The notes: generated by a model not told the origin, from the letters alone. A stretch of 64,000 nucleotides of DNA from SKLM01 sp964450435 (GCA_964450435.1 CAYVCX010000003.1:1-64000); one strand, 5' to 3'. Numbered from the stretch's first letter, positions 22,724 through 32,371 are shown. Numbers and translations are program-made.

Positions 22724-23305
22724 ATGCTCGAAGACCTGATTCGTAAGAACCGCAGCTACCGGCGCTTCCACCAGGACGTTGCCGTGAGCAGGGAGACCCT
22801 CCGCGAGCTCGTGAACCTGGCGCGGCTGTCTGCCTCCGCATCCAATCTCCAGCCCCTCAAGTACGTTCTCAGTTACGGGCCCGAGACGAACGCGAGGATC
22901 TTCCCCCACACCCGTTGGGCCGGCTACTTGAAGGATTGGCAGGGCCCCATGCATGGGGAGCGCCCAGCAGCGTACGTGATCGTCTTGGGGGATACCGACA
23001 TCCGCAGCTCCTTCGGGTGCGATCACGGCATTGCTGCCCAGTCGATCATGCTGGGCGCAGCAGAGAGAGGACTGGGCGGTTGTATCCTGGGCTCGCTCGA
23101 TCGAGCCGCGCTCTCGGACGCGCTTGGGATTGACGAGCGTTACGACATCCTGCTCGCCCTTGCACTGGGTAGGCCCAGGGAGGAAGTGGTGCTGGAGGAG
23201 ATCGCCCCCGGCGGCGATATCGAGTATTACCGAGATGAGAAGGGTGTGCATCACGTGCCCAAGCGATCGCCTGACGAGCTCGTCCTCCAGGAATGGGGAC
23301 GCTAG
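22724..23305 (+). CDS. Nitroreductase-family protein
   Basis: 193 aa FMN-dependent oxidoreductase. The family N-terminus is MLEDLIRKNRSYRRFHQDVA, with the R-S-x-R-R-F FMN-contact motif. NLARLSASASNLQPLKYVL and the C-terminal GGCILGSLDR with LALGRPREE complete the fold. Members reduce nitro compounds, quinones or flavins, and some dehalogenate; the substrate is unknown. The ATG at 22724 is chosen over an upstream one because the family N-terminus starts there and AAGGAG precedes it. It sits directly after the repeat block, so its promoter may lie within the repeat. Confidence 0.85.
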   Translation: MLEDLIRKNRSYRRFHQDVAVSRETLRELVNLARLSASASNLQPLKYVLSYGPETNARIFPHTRWAGYLKDWQGPMHGERPAAYVIVLGDTDIRSSFGCDHGIAAQSIMLGAAERGLGGCILGSLDRAALSDALGIDERYDILLALALGRPREEVVLEEIAPGGDIEYYRDEKGVHHVPKRSPDELVLQEWGR

Positions 23306-23365
23306 GCGACAACGGGCGGACCCAGGGTTGGGAATGCAGCCCCAGCGAAGATCGGAGCCGCGACG

Positions 23366-24214
23366 ATGGATGAGGGACGCTCTATCTTGATCGTGGACAG
23401 CAACGTTGGATTCGCCACGATGCTCCAGGAGAGCCTCGAACGAGAGGGAGACTACCGGGTCATCGTTGCGCACAAAGGGAGCGAGGCGCTCAACATCGCC
23501 TCCACCGAGGTCTTCGACCTGGCCATAGTTGATCTGGGGATTGACAATGTAGACGGCTTCGACGGGGCGACGGTGGCCCGAAGGCTGCGCCAGGAGCAGC
23601 GTCATCTGCGGCTGGTGCTCATACCGCTTCAAGGGGACGTTCTCCCGGAGGAGATGACGGGTTTGGATGTTCAGAGTGTGCTGCCGAAACCCTTCTTTCT
23701 TCCCGATTTGCCGCATCTGATCGAGGAAGCGTTGTCCAGACCGGTACACGAATCGGGACAGCCCGCTGACGCCGCCGTGCCGCCCAGCGGGCCCGGTGAC
23801 CGGTCTGTGATGGTCGTCGATCCCTTGGAAATGCCGTATGAGTGTCCCCAGGAGGCCCTGCGCGAGTTGGAGATCCTGGCACGTGAGACCAATGCCGACG
23901 CGGTACTCCTCACCTGCGAGGGAAGGATACTGAGCAGTGTTGGCACTGTGTCTTCCGAGGCTCTGGAGCAGCTGGCACGGGCTATTGGGGAGAGTTACCA
24001 CTCATCACGCCGCATCGCCGAGGCCCTTGAACGTGAACCGCATCGTTTTGAGCAGAGTCTGGAGGGTGACCAACATATTCTGTACTCTCTGACGATCATC
24101 GATGCGGTGATTCTGTCAGCAGCCCTGCCCACCCACGTTCCTCTAGGCATCGTTCGCCACCGGGTGAGGGCAGCAGCAGCGCAACTCCGCCACCTGGCGA
24201 GCGCAACGCAGTAG
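23366..24214 (+). CDS. Response-regulator receiver domain fused to a Roadblock/LC7-like domain
   Basis: 282 aa. Residues 5-128 are a REC domain: SILIVDSNVGF (first acidic residue present, the second replaced by Ser-Asn), phospho-acceptor Asp in LAIVDLGIDNVDG, and the Lys in VLPKPFF. A Pro/Ala linker follows. Residues ~170-275 look like a Roadblock/LC7 domain (ADAVLLTCEGRILSSVGTVS, LYSLTIIDAVILSAAL), a fold that usually regulates small GTPases such as MglA. There is no DNA-binding output domain. This suggests phosphorylation-controlled GTPase regulation (polarity, motility). No kinase or GTPase lies nearby. polA follows at 22 bp. Confidence 0.72.
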   Translation: MDEGRSILIVDSNVGFATMLQESLEREGDYRVIVAHKGSEALNIASTEVFDLAIVDLGIDNVDGFDGATVARRLRQEQRHLRLVLIPLQGDVLPEEMTGLDVQSVLPKPFFLPDLPHLIEEALSRPVHESGQPADAAVPPSGPGDRSVMVVDPLEMPYECPQEALRELEILARETNADAVLLTCEGRILSSVGTVSSEALEQLARAIGESYHSSRRIAEALEREPHRFEQSLEGDQHILYSLTIIDAVILSAALPTHVPLGIVRHRVRAAAAQLRHLASATQ

Positions 24215-24235
24215 GAGCAGAGGTTGAGGTGCTCT

Positions 24236-27040
24236 ATGTCCGAACGAGAGAAGCTCGTCCTGATCGATGGTCACGCTTTGGCGTATCGTGCCTACCATGC
24301 CCTGCCCGATGACCTGAAAACCTCGAAGGGCGAGTTGACGAACGCGGTGTACGGGTTCACGTCGATGCTGCTGAATGTGTTGCGCGACGAAGAACCGACG
24401 CGCATTGCCGTGACCTTCGACAAGGGACCGAGCTTTCGCCACGAGATCTACACCGAGTACAAGGCTCACCGTACCAAGATGCCCGATGAGATGCGTTCTC
24501 AGATGGACCGGGTCCGAGAGGTTGTCAAGACCCTGGACATTCCCATCTACGAGGTAGGGGGCTACGAGGCCGACGATCTTCTCGGTACCCTGGCTCGACA
24601 GGCGGAAGAGAAGGGAGTTGAGACGCTCATCGTCACCGGCGACATGGACCTCCTGCAGCTGGTCGATGACTATACCAGCGTATTGACGTCCCGGTGGCGT
24701 TTCTCGGATACCGTGATCTACAACGTCGAGCGCGTAAGGGAGCGGTACGACGGACTGAGTCCCGAGCAACTGCCGAATTACAAGGCCCTCATCGGGGACA
24801 AATCTGACAACATCCCGGGGGTGTACGGCGTCGGTGAGAAGACAGCCACGCGATTGCTCAAGAAGCACGAATCACTGGAGGAGGTCTATCAGCACCTCGA
24901 TGAAGTCTCGAACCGGTTTCGGAGTAGGTTGGAGGAGGGGCGCGAGGAGGCCTTTCTCAGTCGACAGCTGGCCAGGATCGTACGAGACGCTCCCGTCGAG
25001 CTAGACCTTGATGCGTGCCGGGTTCGCACCTTCGATTACGACGAGGTGCTCGACCTTTTCCACCGACTAGAGTTCAATTCCTTGATTGAGCGGCTGCCAG
25101 AGCCGAAAGACCTGATGCCAGCCGGAGTGGCACACCAGCTTAGGCTGTTCGGAGAAGAAAGAGCCGGCGCGGAAAGGCCCAACGCAGAAGGCGCTGTGGC
25201 TGCCGATGAGGACCTGGCCACGTACCGGCTCGTGGCCACCGAGGATGGCCTTCGCCGCCTGGTTGCTCGCCTGGAGGAAGCGACGATACTGACTGTCGAT
25301 ACAGAGACTACGTCCGTGGATCCTATGGAGGCCCAGCTGGTGGGTATTTCGCTCACCGACGGCGCCCGCCGCGGCTACTACATCCCGGTTGCCGCCCCAG
25401 CCCGCGACCCCCGGTTGCCGCTCGGGGCGGTCATTGATGCTCTGAATCCTATGTTGACCGAGTTGCAGATTCCGAAGCAGGGACATAACATCAAGTATGA
25501 TCTGATTGTGCTTGAGCAGGCTGGGAGCGGGATTGAGCCCCTGGCCTTCGATACCATGATCGCCGAATGGTTGCTCGATCCTGCCTCCAAGAATCTCGGG
25601 CTCAAGGACTTGGCCTGGACGCGGCTGCACGAGAGGATGACCCCCATCACCGACTTGATCGGCGCAGGTAGGAGTCAGATCTCAATGGACCAGGTTCCGG
25701 TCGAGGAAGCGGCACCTTACGCCTGTGCAGATGTCGACATAACCCATCGTCTCCGTACTATCCTGGAACCCGAGTTGAAGGAGAGGGAGCTCTGGTCCCT
25801 GTTCACCGAGGTCGAGATGCCTCTCGTGCCCGTGTTGGCGGCAATGGAACAGGCCGGTATCGGCTTCGATGTTCAGCAAATGGAGCGCATGTCTCAGGAT
25901 CTGGCTGCCCGTCTTGACGACATCGAGGCCGAGATCCGAGACATGGTTGGCTACTCCATCAACGTCAACTCAACGCAGCAGCTTTCCGATGCTCTGTTCA
26001 AGGCGCTGGATCTGCCGTCTCAGGGCGTCCGGCGCACGAAGACTGGTCACTATTCTACGGCAGCCGGTGTTTTGGAGCGGTTGCAGGACGAACACCCGGT
26101 TGTTGATCTAATCCTTGAGCACCGGACTCTTTCAAAGCTGAAGTCAACGTATGTCGACGCACTTCCGCGCCTGGTCAGGTCAGATACGGGCCGCCTGCAT
26201 ACCTCCTACAACCAGACCGGCACCGTGACGGGTCGCATCAGTTCCAGTGATCCCAACCTACAGAACATCCCCATCCGCACAGAGCTCGGGCGACACATAC
26301 GGCGAGCTTTCGTGGCAGATGCCGGCTGGAAACTGATCGCTGCCGACTACTCCCAGGTCGAGCTTCGTGTGATGGCGCACGTCTCCGGCGATGAGGGGCT
26401 CCTCGGAGCGTTCGCTCGTGGCGAGGATGTGCACGCCACCACCGCCGCTGCCATCTTGGACATTCCACCGGGAGAAGTGACCTCTGATCAGCGGCGGCTG
26501 GCGAAGGCTGTGAACTTCGGGCTCTCCTACGGACAGACAGCATACGGCCTGGCTCAGGCTACAGGGCTGACCCAGCCCGAGGCTGAGGACTTTATAGAGA
26601 CCTACTTCGAGCGTTTCCCGAGGATGCGCGAGTATATCGAACACACCAAGGCGTTGGCAGCTCGGCAGGGATTCGTCGAGACGCTGATGGGACGACGACG
26701 GTACTTCCCTGAACTGGAGCCGGACAGCAAAGCCTCTCACTATGCCCGCCAGGCTGCTGAGCGTATGGCAATCAATGCTCCCATTCAAGGAACCGCTGCT
26801 GATATCATCAAGATCGCAATGATCCGTCTCCATCGAGAGTTCGGGGAGCGGGGGACGCCTGCCAGGATGATCTTGCAGGTCCACGACGAGCTTATCGTCG
26901 AAGCACCGGACCAGGAGGTTCCGGCGATTGCAGGGCTGATGCGCGAGATCATGGAGGACGCCTTCGAGCTTGACGCGCCGTTGAAGGTCGATCTCAAGGC
27001 AGGGCAGAACTGGGAGGAGATGGCCCCGCTGGAGGTCTAG
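24236..27040 (+). CDS. polA: DNA polymerase I
   Basis: 934 aa with all three activities. Residues ~5-290: 5'-3' exonuclease (LVLIDGHALAYRAYHAL, VTGDMDLLQLVDD, KSDNIPGVYGVGEKTA). Residues ~325-520: 3'-5' exonuclease with intact acidic residues (LTVDTETTSVD, GHNIKYDLIVLE, YACADVDITHRL), so proofreading is likely. Residues ~540-934: polymerase with motif A AADYSQVELRVMAH, motif B RRLAKAVNFGLSYG and motif C QVHDELIVE. It acts in repair and Okazaki fragment maturation. The ATG at 24236, after GAGGT, is used; a TTG four codons upstream is less likely. Confidence 0.95.
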   Translation: MSEREKLVLIDGHALAYRAYHALPDDLKTSKGELTNAVYGFTSMLLNVLRDEEPTRIAVTFDKGPSFRHEIYTEYKAHRTKMPDEMRSQMDRVREVVKTLDIPIYEVGGYEADDLLGTLARQAEEKGVETLIVTGDMDLLQLVDDYTSVLTSRWRFSDTVIYNVERVRERYDGLSPEQLPNYKALIGDKSDNIPGVYGVGEKTATRLLKKHESLEEVYQHLDEVSNRFRSRLEEGREEAFLSRQLARIVRDAPVELDLDACRVRTFDYDEVLDLFHRLEFNSLIERLPEPKDLMPAGVAHQLRLFGEERAGAERPNAEGAVAADEDLATYRLVATEDGLRRLVARLEEATILTVDTETTSVDPMEAQLVGISLTDGARRGYYIPVAAPARDPRLPLGAVIDALNPMLTELQIPKQGHNIKYDLIVLEQAGSGIEPLAFDTMIAEWLLDPASKNLGLKDLAWTRLHERMTPITDLIGAGRSQISMDQVPVEEAAPYACADVDITHRLRTILEPELKERELWSLFTEVEMPLVPVLAAMEQAGIGFDVQQMERMSQDLAARLDDIEAEIRDMVGYSINVNSTQQLSDALFKALDLPSQGVRRTKTGHYSTAAGVLERLQDEHPVVDLILEHRTLSKLKSTYVDALPRLVRSDTGRLHTSYNQTGTVTGRISSSDPNLQNIPIRTELGRHIRRAFVADAGWKLIAADYSQVELRVMAHVSGDEGLLGAFARGEDVHATTAAAILDIPPGEVTSDQRRLAKAVNFGLSYGQTAYGLAQATGLTQPEAEDFIETYFERFPRMREYIEHTKALAARQGFVETLMGRRRYFPELEPDSKASHYARQAAERMAINAPIQGTAADIIKIAMIRLHREFGERGTPARMILQVHDELIVEAPDQEVPAIAGLMREIMEDAFELDAPLKVDLKAGQNWEEMAPLEV

Positions 27041-27186
27041 GTTCACAGTCAGGGGCTGGATATCGACTGGGCTTGGTCCGGTAAGTGTTGTGGACGCTTG
27101 GGCCGCGACCTTTGTCGGATCACTAAAGGGGAGACTGGCCTGTTGCAGTGGAATTCTGATAGCAGACGAGCAGCTAAGGAGGGAAT

Positions 27187-27513
27187 ATGCCCAATCTTGA
27201 TACGGCAAAGCACGCGCTAGAGGCGTTGTCTGGGTCGGCTGACGCCGAGAAGCTTAAGGGGATGGATGCTACCATACTGTTCGACGTCTCGGGTGAGGAG
27301 GGCGGACAGTGGACGGTGACCATTGACGATGGGCAGGTCGATGTTCAAGAGGGCAGCATCGGCTCGCCGGCGATAACAGTGGGAGCCTCAGCGAAGGACC
27401 TTAAGGCGTTGATCGAGGGCGATCTGAACCCGATGGCTGCCTTCATGCAAGGGCGACTCAAGGTCAAAGGCGACATGTCCATGGCGATGCAGCTTCAGAA
27501 GCTCTTCAGCTGA
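27187..27513 (+). CDS. SCP2 sterol-binding domain protein
   Basis: 108 aa small soluble protein with the SCP-2 fold: GMDATILFDVSGEEGGQWTV, VTIDDGQVDVQEG and the C-terminal LMAAF-like helix (NPMAAFMQGRLKVKGDMSMAMQL). Bacterial SCP2 domains bind hydrophobic molecules (acyl chains, sterol-like lipids) in a tunnel; the ligand is unknown. It has an unusually strong ribosome site (AAGGAGGG) and its own short intergenic region, and is followed by a hairpin terminator. Confidence 0.85.
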   Translation: MPNLDTAKHALEALSGSADAEKLKGMDATILFDVSGEEGGQWTVTIDDGQVDVQEGSIGSPAITVGASAKDLKALIEGDLNPMAAFMQGRLKVKGDMSMAMQLQKLFS

Positions 27514-27544
27514 GGATCTCAATGGTATGACCTGAGGCGAGACA

Positions 27545-27564
27545 CCGGCGGTTCTGACCGCCGG
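27545..27564 (+). terminator. Hairpin terminator after the SCP2 gene
   Basis: Stem CCGGCGGT / ACCGCCGG (8 bp) with loop TCTG, 31 bp after the stop, followed by CGTTTGG. The T-tract is short, so efficiency is uncertain. Confidence 0.55.
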
Positions 27565-27817
27565 CGTTTGGCGCTCGTTCACTCCCGTTCACTCAGCGGA
27601 CGGGGGTGCCGCTTCATCATAGACGGAGTCCATCGCTCCTCGCCCTTCCCGCCGATTTGCACCGGATGATCCACGGCTCGTGCCGCAGCGGCCTGCTCAA
27701 GCGAGCAAGCCACCATCCCCCATACAGTGACCTTCCTGATGCTACAAGTGCATTTGTCATTGCGAGTTGTCCTATGGCGCCGGCACGCCACTCAGCGGGC
27801 AAGAAACCGCCGCCTGC

Positions 27818-27867
27818 GTGATTCCGACCGGAACGGCGCACAGCGGAGTGTAGCGGAGGAATCCTGT
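27818..27867 (+). repeat. REP-like ATTCCGACCG...GGAGGAATC repeat unit
   Basis: It matches the 22497-22534 unit at both ends (ATTCCGACCG, GGAGGAATC), with a longer middle. An inverted relative (TCTCGACTCCC...GGAGTGACG) lies just downstream at about 27888-27915. Confidence 0.5.
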
Positions 27868-27929
27868 TGCCAGCAGGCGCGAGATTTCTCGACTCCCTAC
27901 GCTCGCTCGGAGTGACGGTTATCGGTGAT

Positions 27930-28063
27930 AGTTTCTTAGTAAGAGCGCAGGAAGCGCAGCGACCGGAGCGACGAAGAATCTCGCTCACGCCGGCCACGAA
28001 CAGTTAACACGTGGGCGCTTCTCGGTCGTCCAGGAAGCTCTGGTTACCGATGTGCGGTTGTAG
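27930..28063 (+). repeat. Dispersed ~135-bp intergenic repeat, copy 2
   Basis: Same orientation as, and nearly identical to, 22575-22710. The remainder of the 27565-28256 gap (about 690 bp) is filled with REP-like fragments; no gene is supported there. sufS starts about 190 bp after the repeat. Confidence 0.75.
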
Positions 28064-28256
28064 CACCATACAGGCCTCGATTACTGCCCCCACTGTCCGA
28101 GGTGGGTATTGCCGCAAGCGCGCGCACCGATGCCGGGAGAGTGCGCCTGCCGATCTCGCCCCTGGGACCAAGTTGCGCCGTGCCATGACAGGTGATATAC
28201 TTTTCCGAGGTTGGAGGCTGAGCGGTTCGGGTCGGGGGATTTCACCGGAGGAGAGC

Positions 28257-29498
28257 TTGAGCAACAAGAAGAGGCTGGATGCTGCAATATGTCGAGACGA
28301 CTTCCCTATTCTGAAGCGAGAGATAGGGGGGAAGCCCCTGGCTTACCTGGACAATGCAGCGTCCACGCAGAAACCAGATGCGGTGATTGAGGCCCTCAGC
28401 GATTTCTACAGAAACCATTACGCGAACATCCACCGCGGTGTGCACACTCTCAGCGAGGAGGCGACTGTTGCCTACGAGGCCGCGCGAGACAAAGTCGCGG
28501 GCTTCGTTCATGCCCCTGACCGGCGTGGCGTGGTCTTCACCCGGAATGCGACAGAAGCCATCAACTTGGTTGCCCTCAGCTGGGGACAGGCGCAGATCAA
28601 CCCTGGTGATCGCATTGTGGTCACCATGATGGAGCACCACAGCAACCTGGTGCCCTGGCAGCAGCTTGCCAAGGAGACCGGGGCTGAGCTTGCATTTGTG
28701 TCAGTGACCAATGATGGGCGCCTGGACCTGGAGTCCCTCGATCGGGTGTTGGAACCATCTGCCAAGCTCGTGGCGTTCACCCATATCTCCAACGTGCTTG
28801 GGACGGTGAACCCCGTCGAGGACATCGTCACCCGGGCCCGCGCCGCTGGAGCATACGTGCTGATCGACGGGGCCCAGAGTGTTCCCCATCTACCGGTGAA
28901 CGTGGAAACATTGGATTGTGATTTCTTCGCCTTTTCCGGTCATAAGATGTGTGGCCCCACAGGGATTGGCGTCCTCTATGCCCGCCCGGAGCTCTTGGAG
29001 GAGATGCCGCCCTTCCTCACTGGAGGGGGGATGATCGAGCGAGTGGAACGCCAAGAGGTCAAGTGGGCGGATCTGCCCTACAAGTTTGAAGCTGGCACAC
29101 CAGCTATCGCAGAGGCCGTGGGCCTGGCTGCCGCGATCGATTATCTGAGCGATGTCGGAATGGAGTCTATCTGGGCTCACGAGCAAGACTTGGCTGCTTA
29201 TGCCTGGGAGCGGCTGAATGAGGTAGCGGGAGTCCGTGTGATTGGACCCGACACAGGTCGGAGCGGTGTCGTGGCGTTTACTGTCGAAGGGGTCCACCCT
29301 CACGATTTAGCCGAGATCCTCGATTCGGATGGGGTCGCCATTCGTGCTGGCTATCACTGTGCGCATCCTCTCCATCAGTTCTTTCGGCTATCTCCAACGG
29401 CACGTGCTAGCTTCTACCTCTACAACACGCACGAGGAGGTGGATCGGCTGGTGGCGGGCATTCGAAAAGGGCAGGAGCTGTTGGCGATTGATCGTTGA
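28257..29498 (+). CDS. sufS: Cysteine desulfurase, SufS type
   Basis: 413 aa PLP enzyme that takes sulfur from cysteine for Fe-S cluster assembly. Motifs: FPILKREIGGKPLAYLDNAA, HRGVHTLSE, the PLP Lys in FSGHKMCGPTG and the catalytic Cys in IRAGYHCAHPLHQFF, the SufS-type RxGxHCA loop. The start is TTG at 28257, because GGAGG lies 5 bp ahead and the product MSNKKRLDAAICRDDFP fits the family; the open frame upstream crosses the repeats. SufU follows by 31 bp, giving the Gram-positive-style SufS-SufU pair. No sufBCD is in view. Confidence 0.92.
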   Translation: MSNKKRLDAAICRDDFPILKREIGGKPLAYLDNAASTQKPDAVIEALSDFYRNHYANIHRGVHTLSEEATVAYEAARDKVAGFVHAPDRRGVVFTRNATEAINLVALSWGQAQINPGDRIVVTMMEHHSNLVPWQQLAKETGAELAFVSVTNDGRLDLESLDRVLEPSAKLVAFTHISNVLGTVNPVEDIVTRARAAGAYVLIDGAQSVPHLPVNVETLDCDFFAFSGHKMCGPTGIGVLYARPELLEEMPPFLTGGGMIERVERQEVKWADLPYKFEAGTPAIAEAVGLAAAIDYLSDVGMESIWAHEQDLAAYAWERLNEVAGVRVIGPDTGRSGVVAFTVEGVHPHDLAEILDSDGVAIRAGYHCAHPLHQFFRLSPTARASFYLYNTHEEVDRLVAGIRKGQELLAIDR

Positions 29499-29529
29499 GC
29501 GGAATCAGCCAGTGGAGCTAGGAAAGACA

Positions 29530-29904
29530 ATGTCAGATTTGTATCGTGAGAACATACTCGATCACTACGGCAGTCCCCGCAACGAGGGAGTGTTAGAGAA
29601 TGCCGATATCTCCTACGAACGAGACAATCCCGTCTGCGGCGATGTGGTCCGGCTGGACATCAAACTGGAGGACCGAAAGGTGAGCGGGGCAAGGTTCAGT
29701 GGGCAAGGTTGCGTGATCAGCATGGCGGCGGCCTCAATGCTCACCGAGGAGATCAAGGGCAAGACGATCTCAGAGCTGCAGGAGATGGGTGAAGAAGACG
29801 TACTGGAGATGCTTGGGCTACAGCTCGGGCCTTCCCGGATCCATTGCGCCATGTTGCCGCTCAGAGTGCTGCAAGAAGGCCTGGCTGCGCACGAAGAGAC
29901 CTGA
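29530..29904 (+). CDS. sufU: SufU/IscU-like iron-sulfur cluster assembly protein
   Basis: 124 aa. It begins MSDLYRENILDHYGSPRNEG and has the three Cys of the family: NPVCGD, GQGCVIS and IHCAML. SufU proteins act as zinc-dependent sulfur acceptors from SufS. It is slightly shorter than Bacillus SufU (~145), and I do not see the longer insertion before the last Cys, so it may lean towards IscU-like scaffolds. AGGAAAG lies ahead of the ATG. It is co-transcribed with sufS. Confidence 0.9.
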   Translation: MSDLYRENILDHYGSPRNEGVLENADISYERDNPVCGDVVRLDIKLEDRKVSGARFSGQGCVISMAAASMLTEEIKGKTISELQEMGEEDVLEMLGLQLGPSRIHCAMLPLRVLQEGLAAHEET

Positions 29905-29917
29905 TCCTCTGGCTGTC

Positions 29918-30439
29918 CTACGCTGCTCCCTTCAGCTCTTCCATTAGGAGCCCAGGCAGTCCGTCCCGGTTACCTCGCGTCACGCGCAACACCCCCGCGT
30001 CGAAGCCTGGCAGGCGCATCTGGGCCTGAGCTACCAACTCCGGTCGGACAACCACCACCGCGAGCGCAAACTCTCGGTCGCGGAGCACCTCGAACGCGGT
30101 GGCCCATCCCCGGTCTCGTTCTATTTCCAGAGGACCGATCTCGTCAACAACAAGCAGATCGCACGGCACTGAGCGCGCCAGCACCTCGTTCCCCCAACTC
30201 AACGTCTCTGGATTGAAGCGGAAGCGTCCCTGGACCACGGCCGGCCCCGCTCCTGCTTCCTGGGTCAGGCGGTGGATGTCACCTGTGCGCACATCGTAGA
30301 CCTCGCGCATGCCTGCGTGGCTCAACGTGAGGATGCCGCCACAGTCCCTCTTGCTTGCGCGCGCTAGCCTGACTGTCTCACGGCAGATCGTGGTCTTCCC
30401 GATTCCGCGCTCACCGGTCAAGATGATCACGCGAGCCAT
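29918..30439 (-). CDS. THEP1-like nucleoside-triphosphatase
   Basis: 173 aa P-loop NTPase. The Walker A is GERGIGKTTICRE, right at the N-terminus; the Walker B-like acidic strand is DLLVVDEIGPLE. That combination, with the small size and the FALAVVVVRPE strand, is typical of the THEP1/NTPase_1 family, which hydrolyses NTPs to NDP. The cellular role is unclear for the whole family. It lies 8 bp after the beta-propeller gene on the same strand and is probably in its operon. It converges on sufU. Confidence 0.82.
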   Translation of the reverse strand: MARVIILTGERGIGKTTICRETVRLARASKRDCGGILTLSHAGMREVYDVRTGDIHRLTQEAGAGPAVVQGRFRFNPETLSWGNEVLARSVPCDLLVVDEIGPLEIERDRGWATAFEVLRDREFALAVVVVRPELVAQAQMRLPGFDAGVLRVTRGNRDGLPGLLMEELKGAA

Positions 30440-30447
30440 ATCACTCG

Positions 30448-32361
30448 TCAGCGCCCTGGGATCGGTCCGAAAGCCGACTCTACCTCCTCAGGCTTGAAGA
30501 CCTCCAACATACAATCCCACCATGTCACGTCGCCGGCTTTTCGATACTCCCACCAGCGAATGTCGGGCCAGAAGGAGCGCCAGCGCCACGATGAAGGGAC
30601 TCGCTCCCATCCATACTCGCGCGCCAGAGCCGTGAAATCGACGTAATATCCCGTGGGAACTTGTTGCTTTCGTGCTCCGCCATCCACTGCAGCGCGTCCC
30701 CCCTGGTAGCGGGCGTTCAGATCCCAGGGATACTCTCGAAGCGGCTTGCCCATACTGCCGTCCTGTTCCGCTGCTCGGACAAAAACCCGCCAATACGTGG
30801 CATTTCCAACGTCCTCTCGAACTACCTCGATCATAGATGTGCTGTGTCCATAGGGCCCCTGGTCCAGCGCAAACGCCCGGCCGCAGAGCTGCCAACTCTT
30901 CCGCGAATGCCCGGAGGGTGGGGTGTGGTTGAGGGGGATCAGAGAACTGTCCAATGTAGCAAGGTAGTCCCAGCTGACCTCGTCCGCTACCCGCCGTCGC
31001 AGCACGTTGAAGCTGTCGTTGACCCGATCTGAGAGCGCCGGGCTCCCCACGCGAGTGCTGACACCAGGGAGCGCAATAAGCTGATAGGGTGCTCCGTCTG
31101 CGGGCGTAGCCTGCACCACCTCCGTGTAGAAGGGCAGTTGAGGGTCCGCCCCGGTGCCTTGCGCTCGCGCCACAACGCGAGGGGGCAGTGGCGAATCTGT
31201 CCAGGTAAGACCGCCCAAAGACCCCTCGTCGGCGTAGATCTCCTCGAACATGGGCGGGTCGATGACTCGGGTCGCCACGATGTGGCTGCGTCCGCTCCGC
31301 TCGTAGGCATAGACAAGACTCTCGCCGCCGTGCGCCCACGTTGGGGCGCTACCGAGGCCGAAGAATTCAGCCCTCGCCGGATTGGCGGAGAGGGTGTCCG
31401 ACTTGAATGGAGCGACCTGGACAGAGCTGTGACTCGGAGGTCCCGTAACATACGTGATCCTGGACCCATCGTAGGACAGCGCTGGCGCATCTACGTCCAA
31501 ATCCCCACTTCCTGTGAGGTTAATCACCTCGGCATCCTCACCCAGGGAGCGCAGGTATATGTCCTTTCCGCCATCCCGCAGCGATGTGAATGCGATAGCT
31601 TCGCTGTCGGCCGTCCAGGCTGGCGCGTAGTCCGGGGCAGGATGCGTAGTTACTGGCTGCAGTTGTTCCCCTGTAGTGCTCATGACATAAATGTCCAGAT
31701 TGCCTGCGCGGTACGATTCAAAGGCAATCCATTCTCCATCCGGTGACCAGGTGGGATTGGCGTCGAACACGGGATCATCGGTCAACCGAATCAGCGCCCC
31801 GCTGACGAGATCCAGGAGGTAGATGTCCCAGCTGCCGGCCCGATCTGAGGCAAAGGCGATGTGGTTACCGTCGGCCGACCAGGCCGGAGACCGATCGTCA
31901 GCCGGATGATGGGTTAGCCGCGCCAGGTGGCGAGTTCTCTCGTCCAGGGCATAGATGTCGCTGTTGCCGTTGCGCCTCAGGCTGAATGCGAGCGCACCGT
32001 CGCTTCCGGTCGGCCTCGGCGCTGGCCTCGGCGTCGATGTCGGGGTGGGGACCGGCGTCGGAGAAGGTTTCGTAACAAGAACACGTACAGTTTCGGACTG
32101 CACCGGTGTTGGGGCCGTCGACATCCCGGCGACCTGACGAAGCGCAACGCCCACGAGGACCAATACCATCAGGTTGCCGATGATCAGGAGAAAGAGCCAG
32201 CGGGCGGCCCTGGGCTTTAGAATGATCGGCTCTCCAATCGCGTTCGGCATTCGCACCCAGCGCCAGGCAAAGATGATCCGTTTCCACAGTCGCCGAAGCC
32301 CCCCGTCGTGACGTCCTAGGGCTCCAATCGCTTCGTCACCGTGCCTCTCCTGGCCAGCCAT
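30448..32361 (-). CDS. Membrane-anchored TolB-like WD40/PD40 beta-propeller protein
   Basis: 637 aa from ATG 32361. A basic cytoplasmic N-terminus and one membrane helix (~54-74) are followed by a Thr/Pro stalk (TPVPTPTSTPRP). At least four PD40 repeats follow (SPAWSADGNHIAFASDRAG, NPTWSPDGEWIAFES, APAWTADSEAIAFTS, APALSYDGSRITYV), then a distinct C-terminal region of ~280 residues ending WWDCMLEVFKPEEVE. It is probably extracytoplasmic. PD40 propellers bind proteins or sugars, and no partner is apparent. The longer frame to 32541 is rejected because a strong promoter (TTGACA-16-TATACT) lies immediately upstream of 32361. Confidence 0.72.
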   Translation of the reverse strand: MAGQERHGDEAIGALGRHDGGLRRLWKRIIFAWRWVRMPNAIGEPIILKPRAARWLFLLIIGNLMVLVLVGVALRQVAGMSTAPTPVQSETVRVLVTKPSPTPVPTPTSTPRPAPRPTGSDGALAFSLRRNGNSDIYALDERTRHLARLTHHPADDRSPAWSADGNHIAFASDRAGSWDIYLLDLVSGALIRLTDDPVFDANPTWSPDGEWIAFESYRAGNLDIYVMSTTGEQLQPVTTHPAPDYAPAWTADSEAIAFTSLRDGGKDIYLRSLGEDAEVINLTGSGDLDVDAPALSYDGSRITYVTGPPSHSSVQVAPFKSDTLSANPARAEFFGLGSAPTWAHGGESLVYAYERSGRSHIVATRVIDPPMFEEIYADEGSLGGLTWTDSPLPPRVVARAQGTGADPQLPFYTEVVQATPADGAPYQLIALPGVSTRVGSPALSDRVNDSFNVLRRRVADEVSWDYLATLDSSLIPLNHTPPSGHSRKSWQLCGRAFALDQGPYGHSTSMIEVVREDVGNATYWRVFVRAAEQDGSMGKPLREYPWDLNARYQGGRAAVDGGARKQQVPTGYYVDFTALAREYGWERVPSSWRWRSFWPDIRWWEYRKAGDVTWWDCMLEVFKPEEVESAFGPIPGR

Positions 32362-32371
32362 CGTACGGCGA

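Noticed and set aside
22319..24001. 560-codon open frame on the - strand
   Set aside because: It lies antisense to the nitroreductase and REC-Roadblock genes and runs through the repeat block; the product has no motif and His/Arg/Gln-rich antisense composition.
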